Shown: positions 27,574 to 37,094, counted from the first letter of the stretch. The stretch is 64,000 nucleotides of DNA from Zobellella maritima (GCF_003075035.1 NZ_QCZE01000001.1:2418759-2482758); one strand, 5' to 3'. Numbers and translations are program-made. The notes: generated by a model not told the origin, from the sequence alone.

Positions 27574-28980
27574 ATGGAAAGCTCGTTTCACGGTGTAATC
27601 GCATTTGCCCTGCTGGCCGGCATGCTGGTGATCGGCAGCCTGCTGAGAAAATATATTCCCTTGTTAAGACATTCACTGGTCCCCGCCAGTATTATCGGCG
27701 GCCTGCTGGGTTTCAGCTTGCTATCTTTCGACCTGCTCCCCGGCTTCGGTGCCGGTGATTTTACCACCCTCACCTTTCATTTCTTTACCCTCAGCTTTAT
27801 GTCCCTGTGCCTGACCGGCAGCAGCAAGAACAAGTCCCTATCCGGCGGCAGCATCCTCCGCGGGGGTCTCTGGTTGACCCTGATCTGGACCATCAGTCTG
27901 GGAATTCAGGGGGTGCTGGGTTATGGGGTTATCCTCGCCTATGATCAACTGACCGGCTCGGATATCAGCGCCTTACTGGGGGCCATCATTACCCACGGCT
28001 TCACCCAGGGACCTGGTCAAGCGCTGACCTTCGGTACCATCTGGGAAAAAGAATACGGCATCAGTAATGCCGCCCAGGTGGGCATGATCTACGCCTCGCT
28101 CGGCTTTTTGGTGGCCTTCCTGGTCGGCGTGCCCTGGGCCAAACGGGTGATCCGCAAGGGCCAGAACCTGAACCGGGAATCCAGCATAGACGGGTATTTC
28201 CTGTCCGGCTTTTATTCGCCCGAAGACAAGCCGGAGACCGGTCGCATGGTAACCCACAGTGCCAACATGGACTCAGTCGCCTGGCACCTGGGCCTGCTGG
28301 CCATCGCCTATGTGCTTACCCATATATGGCTGTTGTCGGTACGTGATCTGGTTACCGGTTTCAGCCCCTGGGGCCTGAATCTGGGCGTGCTGTTCAGCCA
28401 TAACATGTTCTTCATCCACGGCCTGGGCGTGTGCGTGCTGATGCGTCTATTCATCGACAAGGCCGGCCTGAACCGCTATGTGGATGACGATACCCTGAAG
28501 CGCATCACCGGCAGCTCGGTCGACTTCATGGTGGTCGGTACCCTGATGAGCATACAGTTTGCCGTGCTTTATTCCCTGCTGACCCCGATCCTGCTGGTGA
28601 CCCTGACCGTCACCCTGGCTACCCTCGCCGGCTGCTGGTGGCTGGGCCGCCTTAGCGGCAAACTGGGCCATGAACGGGCGCTGACCTCCTTTGGCTGCTG
28701 CTGCGGCTCCACCGGTACCGGCCTGCTGCTGCTGCGCATGCTGGATGCCGACTTCAGCACCTCGGTCGCCAAGGAACTGGCCTTCTTCAACCTGGCCATC
28801 GTACTGGTCAACATGCATCTGCTGTTTATCTTTGCCCCCATAGCCCCTTCCCTGAGCACCGGAGCCTATCTGCTGGCCTTCGGCGGCACGGCTCTGGTTG
28901 CCCTGGTGCTGGTGCCCCTGCTGATGGGAAAGCTGAAAACGGGTGCACCGCTCAATAATGTCAAGGAGGCAGTTAAATGA
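27574..28980 (+). CDS. Sodium/glutamate symporter family protein (GltS-like)
   Basis: The 468-residue membrane protein has about eleven hydrophobic segments, somewhat longer than E. coli GltS (about 400). Two glycine-rich re-entrant regions typical of the ESS family are visible: H-G-F-T-Q-G-P-G-Q-A near residue 142 and G-C-C-C-G-S-T-G-T-G near residue 372. The substrate is probably an acidic amino acid or similar acid. The gene's last bases overlap the next start (ATGA), so uptake and the following amidohydrolase are coupled. Confidence 0.85.
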   Translation: MESSFHGVIAFALLAGMLVIGSLLRKYIPLLRHSLVPASIIGGLLGFSLLSFDLLPGFGAGDFTTLTFHFFTLSFMSLCLTGSSKNKSLSGGSILRGGLWLTLIWTISLGIQGVLGYGVILAYDQLTGSDISALLGAIITHGFTQGPGQALTFGTIWEKEYGISNAAQVGMIYASLGFLVAFLVGVPWAKRVIRKGQNLNRESSIDGYFLSGFYSPEDKPETGRMVTHSANMDSVAWHLGLLAIAYVLTHIWLLSVRDLVTGFSPWGLNLGVLFSHNMFFIHGLGVCVLMRLFIDKAGLNRYVDDDTLKRITGSSVDFMVVGTLMSIQFAVLYSLLTPILLVTLTVTLATLAGCWWLGRLSGKLGHERALTSFGCCCGSTGTGLLLLRMLDADFSTSVAKELAFFNLAIVLVNMHLLFIFAPIAPSLSTGAYLLAFGGTALVALVLVPLLMGKLKTGAPLNNVKEAVK

Positions 28981-30605
28981 GCATTACCCTGTTTTGCGCC
29001 CGGCGCATCATCACCATGGATCCCTCGCTGCCCGAGGCTACCCATATCGCCGTGCAGGACGGCAAGGTACTGGCCGTCGGCCCGCTCGAGGAACTTCAGG
29101 ACCTGGGCGAGTATCAACTGGACGATCGCTTCGCCGACAAGGTGATCCTGCCCGGTTTCGTCGAAGGCCATAGCCATGCCCTGGAAGGGGCCATGTGGCA
29201 GTATCTTTACCTGGGCTATTTCCCCCGTCAGGATCCCCATGGCAACACCTGGAGCGGGGTAACCAGCCTGGCGGAAATGCAGCAACGGTTACGACAGCAG
29301 GCCGACCGCCTGCCTGCCGGTGAGCCCCTGATTGCCTGGGGTTTCGATCCCGTCTATTTCGAAGGCATGCGCCTGGACCGACAGGTACTGGATCAGGCGG
29401 TAGACAACCGACCCTTGGTGATCTTTCACGCCAGCCTGCATGTGATGACGGTTAACAGCTACATGCTGGAAATGGCGCAACTGACACAACACGCCGGCAT
29501 AGAGGGCATCATGCTGGATGCGGACGGCCGCCCCAACGGTGAGCTACAGGAAATGGCCGCCATGCATGCGGTGTTCGAGGCCTTGGGCTGCAACCTGTTT
29601 GAAGAGGTGTCTTCCCTGTCCGCCCTACGGGCCTATGGCCAGGTGGCCAGGCGCGCCGGCGTCACCACCATCACGGATCTGTACAATCCGCTGACCGAGG
29701 CAGGCATTGCCGCGCTGCGGGAAATCACCGCTGCACCCGACTACCCGGTGCGCCTGGTACCGGCGATGAGCGCCCTGTCCTGGACTGCGGAGCAAGGCAT
29801 AGCGCGGCTGCAGGACTGCCAGCAGCAGGGCAACGACAAGCTGCATTTCGGCCTGGTCAAGCTGATGACTGACGGTTCCATTCAAGGCTATACCGCCCGT
29901 ATGCAATGGCCGGGCTACCATGACGGCCATTCCAACGGTATCTGGAATGCGCCCCCGGAAACCCTGCATCAGCTGGTGCAGGACTACCACCAGGCCGGGC
30001 TGCAATTACATATCCATACCAATGGCGACCAGGCGGTGGAGCTGATGCTCAACGCCATCGAGGATGCCCAGACCCTGTGGCCCAGGCCGGATCACCGCCA
30101 TACCCTGCAACACTGCCAGTTTATCAGCCAAGCCCAACTGCGCCGGGCGGCCCGTCTTGGCGTCTGCCTGAATATGTTTGCCAACCATATCTATTACTGG
30201 GGCGATATCCACCGCCGCAAGACCCTGGGCTTCGCCCGCTCCCGCCGGCTTGAACCCCTGGCCTCGGCATTGCGGCTGAATATCCCCACCGCCATGCACT
30301 CGGACGCCCCGGTGACGCCGCTTGGCCCTCTGTTTACCGCCTGGTGCGCGGCACAAAGGCAAACCGCCAGCGGCGCAAGTCTGGGGCTGGAAGAGCGCCT
30401 CAATGTCACCGATGCCCTGCAGATGATCACCCTGGGTGCCGCCTACACCCTGCGCCTGGATCACCTGGTGGGCAGCCTGGAGGTAGGCAAGTTCGCGGAC
30501 ATGGTGGTGCTGGACGAGGATCCTCTGCAGATCCCCGCCGAACGGCTGCGCGATATCAGGGTCCATGCCACTGTGCTGGGAGGACAAGTCCATGAAAATG
30601 ACTAA
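28977..30605 (+). CDS. Metal-dependent amidohydrolase, YtcJ-like
   Basis: The 542-residue protein belongs to the amidohydrolase_3 group. Metal-site features: P-G-F-V-E-G-H-S-H near residue 60, a His in L-H-I-H-T-N-G-D, H-C-Q, and the Asp in M-H-S-D-A-P-V-T-P. It ends with the typical beta-sandwich return (L-E-V-G-K-F-A-D-M-V-V-L-D). Substrates of this group are amides, N-acyl amino acids or carbamates. Given the GltS-type symporter in front, an acyl amino acid or dicarboxylic amide is plausible. Confidence 0.85.
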   Translation: MSITLFCARRIITMDPSLPEATHIAVQDGKVLAVGPLEELQDLGEYQLDDRFADKVILPGFVEGHSHALEGAMWQYLYLGYFPRQDPHGNTWSGVTSLAEMQQRLRQQADRLPAGEPLIAWGFDPVYFEGMRLDRQVLDQAVDNRPLVIFHASLHVMTVNSYMLEMAQLTQHAGIEGIMLDADGRPNGELQEMAAMHAVFEALGCNLFEEVSSLSALRAYGQVARRAGVTTITDLYNPLTEAGIAALREITAAPDYPVRLVPAMSALSWTAEQGIARLQDCQQQGNDKLHFGLVKLMTDGSIQGYTARMQWPGYHDGHSNGIWNAPPETLHQLVQDYHQAGLQLHIHTNGDQAVELMLNAIEDAQTLWPRPDHRHTLQHCQFISQAQLRRAARLGVCLNMFANHIYYWGDIHRRKTLGFARSRRLEPLASALRLNIPTAMHSDAPVTPLGPLFTAWCAAQRQTASGASLGLEERLNVTDALQMITLGAAYTLRLDHLVGSLEVGKFADMVVLDEDPLQIPAERLRDIRVHATVLGGQVHEND

Positions 30606-31482
30606 GGCCATTCCGGTGACCCTGCTCACCGGCTTTCTCGGGGCCGGCAAGACCAGCTACCTGAACAGGCTGTTGAGTCAGGGGCTCCCCCCGGACAGCC
30701 TGATCCTGGTCAACGACTTTGGCAGCATCAATATCGATGCCGAGCTGATCGAATACAGCGATGAACACATCATGCGTCTGAGCAACGGCTGCATCTGCTG
30801 TACCCTGGGTGGCAGCCTGGCGGAACGGCTGGCCGAGTTACTGCGTATGTCACCGCTGCCTGCCGCCATCTATATCGAAGCCAGCGGCATCGCCAACCCG
30901 ACACGCATCGCCGATATGGTCAGGGTTTCCCCCCGGCTGAATCTGACCGAGGTAGTGTGTCTGGTCGATGCCGGCCAGGCGGAACGTTACAGCCAGGATC
31001 CGCTGGTGAGCGAAGTCTGGCATCAGCAGATACGGGCTGCCAGCCGGCTGATCATCAACAGACTGCCTCCTTCCCTGAGCCTGCCCACGGTGCTGAATCA
31101 GCTGGTGAACCATTCCCGGGCACGGGTGGAACGCTTGCCCGGAGCAGCAGAGATGGCTGCCATTGCCGACTCCAGGCCGGCACCGAGAACAACAGGTAAT
31201 GGCCGCTGGCATTCCTTCAGCCAGACGTTTGATCACGCCATCGATGGTCAGCGACTGGCGGACTTGTTGCACGATTATGGGGATGTGCTGCTTCGGGCCA
31301 AAGGCATGCTGCAGCGCCGGGGGGGCGACAAAGCCGAGGTGCTGCAACTCAGTGGCGGCAGGCTGAACTGGTCACCGGTCGTGAAGAGCCCGGCCAAGGG
31401 GCAACTGGTGTGTATCGGCGCAAATGGAGAACGACTGAACCAGCTGGCCCGGGAAATAGCCGCGCTGAATACCCAATATTGA
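30592..31482 (+). CDS. G3E-family GTPase (CobW/COG0523)
   Basis: About 296 residues from the ATG at 30592, which has GGGAGG about 8 bases upstream; the frame reaches back to 30565 but without a ribosome site. Walker A is G-F-L-G-A-G-K-T near residue 13, the metal-binding motif is G-C-I-C-C near residue 66, and a guanine-specificity Asn is in I-I-N-R-L. The CobW C-terminal domain appears short. COG0523 proteins deliver zinc, cobalt or iron to partner enzymes. The 14-base overlap with a metal-dependent amidohydrolase suggests that enzyme as the client. Confidence 0.88.
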   Translation: MKMTKAIPVTLLTGFLGAGKTSYLNRLLSQGLPPDSLILVNDFGSINIDAELIEYSDEHIMRLSNGCICCTLGGSLAERLAELLRMSPLPAAIYIEASGIANPTRIADMVRVSPRLNLTEVVCLVDAGQAERYSQDPLVSEVWHQQIRAASRLIINRLPPSLSLPTVLNQLVNHSRARVERLPGAAEMAAIADSRPAPRTTGNGRWHSFSQTFDHAIDGQRLADLLHDYGDVLLRAKGMLQRRGGDKAEVLQLSGGRLNWSPVVKSPAKGQLVCIGANGERLNQLAREIAALNTQY

Positions 31483-31512
31483 TGTTTAAGAGGGGGCTTC
31501 TTTACGAGGGCA

Positions 31513-31546
31513 CACGGACATAACTCCTGCCGGTGTTATGTCCGTG
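31513..31546. terminator. Hairpin between convergent units
   Basis: CACGGACATAAC at 31513-31524 and GTTATGTCCGTG at 31535-31546 form a perfect 12-base stem with a 10-base loop. It sits 31 bases past the GTPase stop and just beyond the pseudogene end on the other strand. No T-run follows on either side, so efficiency is uncertain. Confidence 0.55.
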
Positions 31547-31559
31547 CATTGACGGAGGG

Positions 31560-31884
31560 TTACACCGCTTTCTTGTAGTAGACGTCCTTGTCCAGCTCAC
31601 CTTCGCTATGGGCGATCAACACGGATACCGCCGCATCTCCGGTGACATTAATGGTGGTGCGCGCCATGTCCAGGATCCGGTCGATACCGGCCACCAGGGC
31701 AACGCCTTCGAGCGGCAGGCCCACCGAGCTCAGCACCAGAGACAGGACAATCAGGCCGCCGCCGGGTACTGATGCGGTGCCGATAGAGGCCAGGATGGCG
31801 GTCAGCAGTATCATGCTGCCAAACCTGCAACCGCTTCCACCAGTTGACATTGTTTAATTGTGTTTGGACCGTTGCCGTATTCAT
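31560..31884 (-). pseudogene. Dicarboxylate/amino acid:cation symporter (DAACS) gene with large internal deletion
   Basis: An AAGGAA ribosome site and ATG (31884) start a normal-looking N-terminus of about 23 codons ending in W-W-K-R-L-Q-V-W-Q. The frame then shifts directly into the C-terminal end of a GltP/DctA-type symporter: [13 protein letters not shown] and [16 protein letters not shown] are family hallmarks of the last helices. Roughly 300 codons of the middle are missing, and the two parts are out of frame at about 31825-31830. The C-terminal part is still undecayed, so the deletion looks recent. Confidence 0.85.
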
Positions 31885-32031
31885 AGTTGAATTCCTTTTC
31901 AATCATACCTTCGGGTTAAATAAAAATAAAAAAGCGACAAATCAATAAAGGTTAACAAGTCAAATGAATCGCTTTTATTACTTAAATACTTTTAAAAACC
32001 CTGAATCATTAATAGTTAAATCAATACGATT

Positions 32032-32736
32032 TTATAATCCCCCCTTCACCCTGAAAACAATCTCTTCGGCCAACAGCTGGGAGGCATCATAGATTGGCAA
32101 GTCAATGGTCAGCTTGTCGGAAATCACCGAGAGTTCAGTACAGGCCAGTATTATGCATTCGGCTCCCATTGCTTTCATATCTTCCGCCGCCTCGTTATAC
32201 CTGGCCAGGATCTCGGCATCATGGGTCTTTGCCTTTACCCGCTTGATCAGGCTCATCACATTGGCTTGGTGATCCGGGGACGGAAACAGAGTCTCGATGC
32301 CCTCGTCATCAAACTTGTCATGATATAAACGGATATTTTCGACCGCCGTGGAAGCCAGCATACCCACCTTTCGAATACCCGGCTGGCAGCGTTTAACCTG
32401 CTGCACCGTCACATCCAGAATATTCACTACTGGAATGTCCACCGCAGCCACGACATCCGGGTAATACATGTGCGCGGTATTGCACGGTATCACCAGAAAG
32501 TCCACGCCGGCCCGCTCCAGGCCCCGGGCCATATCAGCCATAAAGGGACCCGGGCTCTCGCCGGTGCCCTCGATCAACGCCTTGATCCGGGAAGGCACCT
32601 TGGGATTATTGTCGACCAGCATATGGATATGATCAGCATCATCTTTCGCCGGGGTGGCGGCAATCACACGGCGCATCAAATCCACCGTCGCTTCCGGCCC
32701 CATGCCCCCTATTACACCAACCGTCTTTTCACTCAT
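32032..32736 (-). CDS. Aspartate/glutamate racemase family protein
   Basis: The 234-residue PLP-independent racemase has the two catalytic cysteines: Cys85 in P-C-N-T-A-H and Cys199 in A-C-T-E-L-S. The start G-V-I-G-G-M-G-P-E-A-T matches aspartate racemases. It is the last gene of the operon cuyA, hpsN-like, DegT, dctPQM. Cysteate is the sulfonate analogue of aspartate, so a cysteate racemase supplying the L-form to CuyA is an attractive inference. Aspartate racemase activity or a role on another amino acid cannot be excluded. Confidence 0.85.
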   Translation of the reverse strand: MSEKTVGVIGGMGPEATVDLMRRVIAATPAKDDADHIHMLVDNNPKVPSRIKALIEGTGESPGPFMADMARGLERAGVDFLVIPCNTAHMYYPDVVAAVDIPVVNILDVTVQQVKRCQPGIRKVGMLASTAVENIRLYHDKFDDEGIETLFPSPDHQANVMSLIKRVKAKTHDAEILARYNEAAEDMKAMGAECIILACTELSVISDKLTIDLPIYDASQLLAEEIVFRVKGGL

Positions 32737-32790
32737 TTATCTTCATCCAATCTAAAGTGTTATCACCGTATCTCATTCAGTACTACCGAA

Positions 32791-34071
32791 TTAATATCCA
32801 AACAACTCAGGCAGCCAGAGCACCAGCTCGGGGAAGAAAGCCAGCAGCACTACCACCAGGATCTCCACCGCCACAAAGGGAATTGCCTTGGCCGAAATTT
32901 CCTCTATGGATACCTTGGCGATGCTGGAGCCGATAAACATGTTCTCTCCCAACGGCGGGGTGGAGAAACCGATTTCACAGCAACATACCAGCACGATGCC
33001 AAAATGAATGGGATCCACACCCAGACTGACCATCACCGGCAACAGCACCGGGGTCACTATCATGATGGTGGCCAGGGTTTCCAGGAACATGCCCACAAAG
33101 ATCAGGAAGGCGATGACGATGATCCAGATCAGCGCCAGGCTGTCGGTCATATTGAGCAGCGACTGGGCAATCATTCCCGGAATATCGTTTTCAACCAGGA
33201 TCCGGCCAAAGGCGGTGGCGGTAAACATGATGATCAGTACGCGACCGGTCAGCCAGGTGGTGGAGTTCAGGGATTCCTTGAAGCCGTCCAGGGATAGCTC
33301 TTTATGAATAAAGACACCGACAAAGAGGGTGTAGAACACCGACACCACGGCGGCTTCGGTGGGGGTAAACAGACCGCTATAGATACCCCCGAGGATCACC
33401 ACAGGCGCCAGAATTGCCCAGATACCGTCCTTGCAGGCCTTGCGCAGGGCCCCCGGCGGATGAATATTGCCGGACACATAGCCCTTTTTCTTGCTGATTA
33501 CATAGTTGGCGATCATCAGGCCGCCGGCCAGCATGATCCCCGGCAGAATGCCGGCCATAAACAGCTTGGTAATAGACTCACTGGCGGTCACCCCATAGAT
33601 CACCATGGGAATGCTGGGCGGTATCACAACACCCAGGCCACCGGAAGACGCCGTCAGTGCCGCCGAGTAGCTGCGGCCGTAGCCACGATCGACCATGGCG
33701 GGGATCATCAGCATGCCCACGGCTGCCGTGGTCGCCGGTCCCGAGCCCGAGATAGCGCCGAAAAACATGCTGGCGAGGATGGCGGAAAAGCCCAGGCCCC
33801 CGGCCATGGGGCCGGCCATCACCTCGGCAATGTGCACCAGCCGGCGTGAAATGCCCGCGCTCTGCATCAGGGCCCCGGACAGGATAAAGGCAGGCAGCGC
33901 CATAATGGGGAAAGAATCAACCGCATTCCAGGCGGTCTGTACTAGTGACACAAAGTCATCGCCCGCCGCCAGGTAGACGGTTAGAGCCGAGGCCCCCAGT
34001 GCCACCACTATGGGGGCACCGATCACCAGCAGAAAGAAAAACATACCAAACAAAATAAAGGGAGCTGTCAT
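32791..34071 (-). CDS. TRAP transporter large membrane subunit, DctM family
   Basis: The 426-residue protein has about twelve membrane segments and the DctM signatures G-A-I-S-G-S-G-P-A-T-T-A-A-V-G and T-A-S-S-G-G-L-G-V-V-I-P-P-S-I-P-M. It forms the ion-coupled channel together with the small subunit. It is closely similar in pattern to the DctM at 50656, including the C-terminal Gly-Tyr. Substrate by context is a C3 sulfonate. Confidence 0.92.
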   Translation of the reverse strand: MTAPFILFGMFFFLLVIGAPIVVALGASALTVYLAAGDDFVSLVQTAWNAVDSFPIMALPAFILSGALMQSAGISRRLVHIAEVMAGPMAGGLGFSAILASMFFGAISGSGPATTAAVGMLMIPAMVDRGYGRSYSAALTASSGGLGVVIPPSIPMVIYGVTASESITKLFMAGILPGIMLAGGLMIANYVISKKKGYVSGNIHPPGALRKACKDGIWAILAPVVILGGIYSGLFTPTEAAVVSVFYTLFVGVFIHKELSLDGFKESLNSTTWLTGRVLIIMFTATAFGRILVENDIPGMIAQSLLNMTDSLALIWIIVIAFLIFVGMFLETLATIMIVTPVLLPVMVSLGVDPIHFGIVLVCCCEIGFSTPPLGENMFIGSSIAKVSIEEISAKAIPFVAVEILVVVLLAFFPELVLWLPELFGY

Positions 34072-34104
34072 TATCTGATCCTCTTACCCCATAAAATCCA
34101 TGTT

Positions 34105-34671
34105 TCAAGCCAAGGGGCGACTGCCAGCTTGCTCACGCTTTGACGCCGGTGTGCTCATTACATCTTCTTCCAGGTTGGGCTCGTCCACATCATCAAACTT
34201 CACCCCACACACCAGTTTCATATAGTTGACCTGGATAATACGCAGGCTGGTCAGGGTGAATGAAATAGGGAAAATCATATAGAGGTAAGCCATCGACCAG
34301 TCCAGGGCGGGAGAATAGAAGGTAAACTCCATCATGGATTCAATGACCTCGATACTCTTGAAGGTCATCAGGGTATTGAAGGCAATCCAGAAAACATCAC
34401 CCAGCAGCTCGACAATATTTCTCAACTTTGTCGGCATCATTCTCAGGTGAAAGGTCACCCGATTATGGGCCGACAGCCTGGCTGCATAGGAAGCGCCAAG
34501 AAAAACAAACCAGACAAAGGCGAACCGTGATAGTTCCTCACTCCATGGAATACCGTAGTTAAATACAACCCTCAATACGACCTGCGTAAATAGCAGGACC
34601 ACAAACAAACACAGCAACAGCTGGCAGACATAGTTTTCCAACTTGTCTATCTGCTTTAACAGTTTAAACAT
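34105..34671 (-). CDS. TRAP transporter small membrane subunit, DctQ family
   Basis: About 188 residues from the ATG at 34671, preceded by GGAG at 8 bases; the open frame reaches 34722. Four membrane helices and the DctQ signature W-S-E-E-L-S-R-F-A-F-V-W-F-V-F-L-G-A are present. The segment A-H-N-R-V-T-F and the ending R-I-I-Q-V-N-Y are shared with the DctQ at 50086. The charged tail after the last helix is long (about 35 residues). Confidence 0.88.
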   Translation of the reverse strand: MFKLLKQIDKLENYVCQLLLCLFVVLLFTQVVLRVVFNYGIPWSEELSRFAFVWFVFLGASYAARLSAHNRVTFHLRMMPTKLRNIVELLGDVFWIAFNTLMTFKSIEVIESMMEFTFYSPALDWSMAYLYMIFPISFTLTSLRIIQVNYMKLVCGVKFDDVDEPNLEEDVMSTPASKREQAGSRPLA

Positions 34672-34686
34672 GGTAACACTCCGATA

Positions 34687-34716
34687 AAGGGAGCGGAGCA
34701 AGGACTCCACTCCCTT
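34687..34716 (-). promoter_or_regulatory. Hairpin between dctP and dctQ
   Basis: A 12-base near-perfect stem (34687-34698 with 34705-34716, one G-U) lies between the binding-protein stop and the small-subunit ribosome site. No T-run follows. Such hairpins downstream of binding-protein genes usually protect the upstream message and so raise the amount of binding protein relative to membrane subunits. Confidence 0.5.
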
Positions 34717-34770
34717 ATTCAACTTTCAACCTACTTTGTCAAAACCGGTTAACAGCATTCAACATCAGGG

Positions 34771-35769
34771 TTACTTCAACTGCTCCAGCACGGACTCGAA
34801 GTTTTCCTTGCCACCGATGGTGTCATAGAACTGGGGCCAGACTTTTTCCTTGGCCAACGCGATCCATTTATCCTCGTCTTCCAGGGTAAAGACCTCGACG
34901 CCGTTATCGATCATGTTCTGCTTGGCCTTGTCGGCTTCGGAAATCTGGAACATCAACGCATGCTGCTGGGCTTCCAGGCCGGCACGGGTCAGGATATTGC
35001 GCTCTTCATCGCTCATCTTGTCGAAGGTGCGCTTACCTATCAGCAGCGGCTGCAGCGAGTACTGATGATGGATCTCGGTCACGTAATCCTGGATCTCATA
35101 GAACTTCATGGTGTTGTTGACGATATAGGGGTTGTCCTGGCCATCCACTACCTGCTGCTGCAGCGCGGTAAAGGTCTCGGTCCAGGCCATGGCGATGGGG
35201 TTGGCGCCCCAGGCTTCCCAGGAAGCCAGCATGATCGGGTTCTGCGGCACCCGAACCTTCAGCCCTTTGACATCTTCCAGGTTTTTGACCGGGCGCTTGG
35301 AGTTAGTGAGGTGGCGAAAGTTGGAATAAGTCCACCCCAGGATATTGACGCCAACCTGCTTCTGGGCCAACTGATTCCAGTGATCCCCCAGCTGGCCTGT
35401 GGTGATCTTCACCGCATCGGATGAGTTCTTGATCACATAGGGCATGGTCAACACACCCAACTCCTTGGAAAAAGGCGTGACATTGCCGATCCCGACCAGG
35501 GCCATATCCAGGGAACCCAGACGCGCATTCTGCACCATCTCGGTTTCCGAGCCGATGGCGCCATTGGGATACAGGGTCACCTTGATATCACCGGCAGAAT
35601 AATATTCCACCAAATCCTTGAAACGGCTGGCATAGGCCCCCTGATCCGAGTCCAGGGGATCGCCCATACCCAGCTTCATGGTTTTGGCGTCCACCAGCGC
35701 CGGCAAGGCCACAGATGCGCAGGCAAGAGAAACCGTCAGGCATTTTGCTAATTTTTTCATAGAGAACAT
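34771..35769 (-). CDS. TRAP transporter substrate-binding protein, DctP family
   Basis: About 332 residues from the ATG at 35769, which has GAGG 8 bases upstream. The signal peptide ends near A-L-V-D-A, followed by T-M-K-L-G-M-G-D. The ligand-binding Arg is expected in L-K-V-R-V-P-Q-N, and G-Q-D-N-P-Y is typical. The protein shares long conserved blocks with the DctP at 48996 (G-W-T-Y, L-T-N-S-K, R-V-P-Q-N, M-A-W-x-E-T-F-T, V-V-D-G-Q-D-N-P-Y), so the two probably bind related ligands. Its operon with cuyA points to an anionic C3 sulfonate. Confidence 0.9.
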   Translation of the reverse strand: MFSMKKLAKCLTVSLACASVALPALVDAKTMKLGMGDPLDSDQGAYASRFKDLVEYYSAGDIKVTLYPNGAIGSETEMVQNARLGSLDMALVGIGNVTPFSKELGVLTMPYVIKNSSDAVKITTGQLGDHWNQLAQKQVGVNILGWTYSNFRHLTNSKRPVKNLEDVKGLKVRVPQNPIMLASWEAWGANPIAMAWTETFTALQQQVVDGQDNPYIVNNTMKFYEIQDYVTEIHHQYSLQPLLIGKRTFDKMSDEERNILTRAGLEAQQHALMFQISEADKAKQNMIDNGVEVFTLEDEDKWIALAKEKVWPQFYDTIGGKENFESVLEQLK

Positions 35770-35862
35770 ATTCATAACCTCAATGTATTTCCGTGTTTTT
35801 ACATCCATGAAACTGGAATCTGATCAATCCGGGTATAACTGTCGGGCAACCATGCCCGAGGG

Positions 35863-37053
35863 CTAGCAGACCTCTTCAAATACCTCGGCAATGATGCGGG
35901 TGATCAACCGGCAATCCGCCTCGTCGAAGGTCAACGGCAGGCGCATGTCGCACATGGTCGCCAACACCCTCTGGGTCTTGGGCAGTTCCGGCATATGCCC
36001 CAGGTACTGCCAGCTGTCATAACGACTGGTATAGCCCTTGGGATCCGCGTCACCGAACCATTTGAGCGGTACCCCCTGCTCCTCGCAGCGCGCAATAAAA
36101 CGGGCGATGGTGGCAGCGTTCTGATCCGGCAGGGAGAATTGGATGGAGCTGCCAACAAAATATTCCGCATCGGGGCGAACAGGCAGGCGGATCCCCGCTA
36201 CCTGGCTCAGACCTTCGGCGGTCACGTTATAGAGCTGGTTCCAGCGCCGGCACTGCTCGTCCAGATTCTTGAGCTGAGGACGCAGTATCGCCGCCCGCAG
36301 GTTATCCATACGGCCACTGTAGTTGGGCGTTTCGAAACGGATACGGGCAAAGGCTTCCTTGGGCGGCGCCGCCAGGTGACGCTCAAACAGCATGTAGGAA
36401 CCGGAGTAGATGATGGCCCTGGCCATCACTTCATCGTCGTCGGTGGTAAGGAAGCCGCCTTCGCCGGAATTGATATGCTTGTAGGTCTGGGCACTGAAGC
36501 AGGCTACCCGGCCAAAGGTGCCACTCTTGCGGCCATTCCAACTGGCCCCCATGGTGTGGGCACAGTCTTCGATAACGGTAATCCGATGCCGTTCACAGAT
36601 GCTCATCAGCCGATCCATATCGGCAAGGTGGCCACGCATATGGGAAAGCAACAGGTAATGCACATCGTCGGCCGCCGCCTTCAGCTCGAGATCATCGAGA
36701 TCGATGGTGAAATCGTCGGTGGTTTCCACCAGCACCGGAACGGCACCGGCATTGTTGATGGCACCGGGTACCGGCGCCAGGGTGAAGGCGTTGCACAACA
36801 CCTTGTCACCAGGCTGAACGCCGACAGTACGCATGGCGATATGCAGCGCATAACCGCCCGAGGCGCAGGCCAGGCTGTAGCGACAGCCCAAGTAGGCGGC
36901 GAACTCCTGCTCCAGCAACTCGGTTTCCGTCGGCTCCCCGGCCAGCGAGTTGTACCGATGCAGGCGGCCGCTGCGCATCACAGCAATGGCCTGCTCGATA
37001 CCCTGTTCGGGGATGGGCTCCTGCTGGGTGAAAGACTTGTTGAATTTGATCAT
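35863..37053 (-). CDS. DegT/DnrJ/EryC1/StrS-family PLP aminotransferase
   Basis: About 396 residues from the ATG at 37053, which follows CGGAGAG; the open frame reaches 37134 and would overlap the upstream gene, but without a ribosome site. The PLP Lys is in Q-T-Y-K-H-I-N-S-G-E-G-G, the pyridine-binding Asp in E-D-C-A-H-T, and the G-S-H-M-x-G-H region is as in the family. DegT enzymes normally aminate keto-sugars. In this operon the likely substrate is a small keto compound such as sulfopyruvate or 2-oxo-3-hydroxypropane sulfonate, giving cysteate or cysteinolate. The protein ends in Val-Cys. Confidence 0.88.
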   Translation of the reverse strand: MIKFNKSFTQQEPIPEQGIEQAIAVMRSGRLHRYNSLAGEPTETELLEQEFAAYLGCRYSLACASGGYALHIAMRTVGVQPGDKVLCNAFTLAPVPGAINNAGAVPVLVETTDDFTIDLDDLELKAAADDVHYLLLSHMRGHLADMDRLMSICERHRITVIEDCAHTMGASWNGRKSGTFGRVACFSAQTYKHINSGEGGFLTTDDDEVMARAIIYSGSYMLFERHLAAPPKEAFARIRFETPNYSGRMDNLRAAILRPQLKNLDEQCRRWNQLYNVTAEGLSQVAGIRLPVRPDAEYFVGSSIQFSLPDQNAATIARFIARCEEQGVPLKWFGDADPKGYTSRYDSWQYLGHMPELPKTQRVLATMCDMRLPLTFDEADCRLITRIIAEVFEEVC

Positions 37054-37094
37054 GACATCTCTCCGGGCAGGTGCCGGGCACCTGCCTGTCTTAC

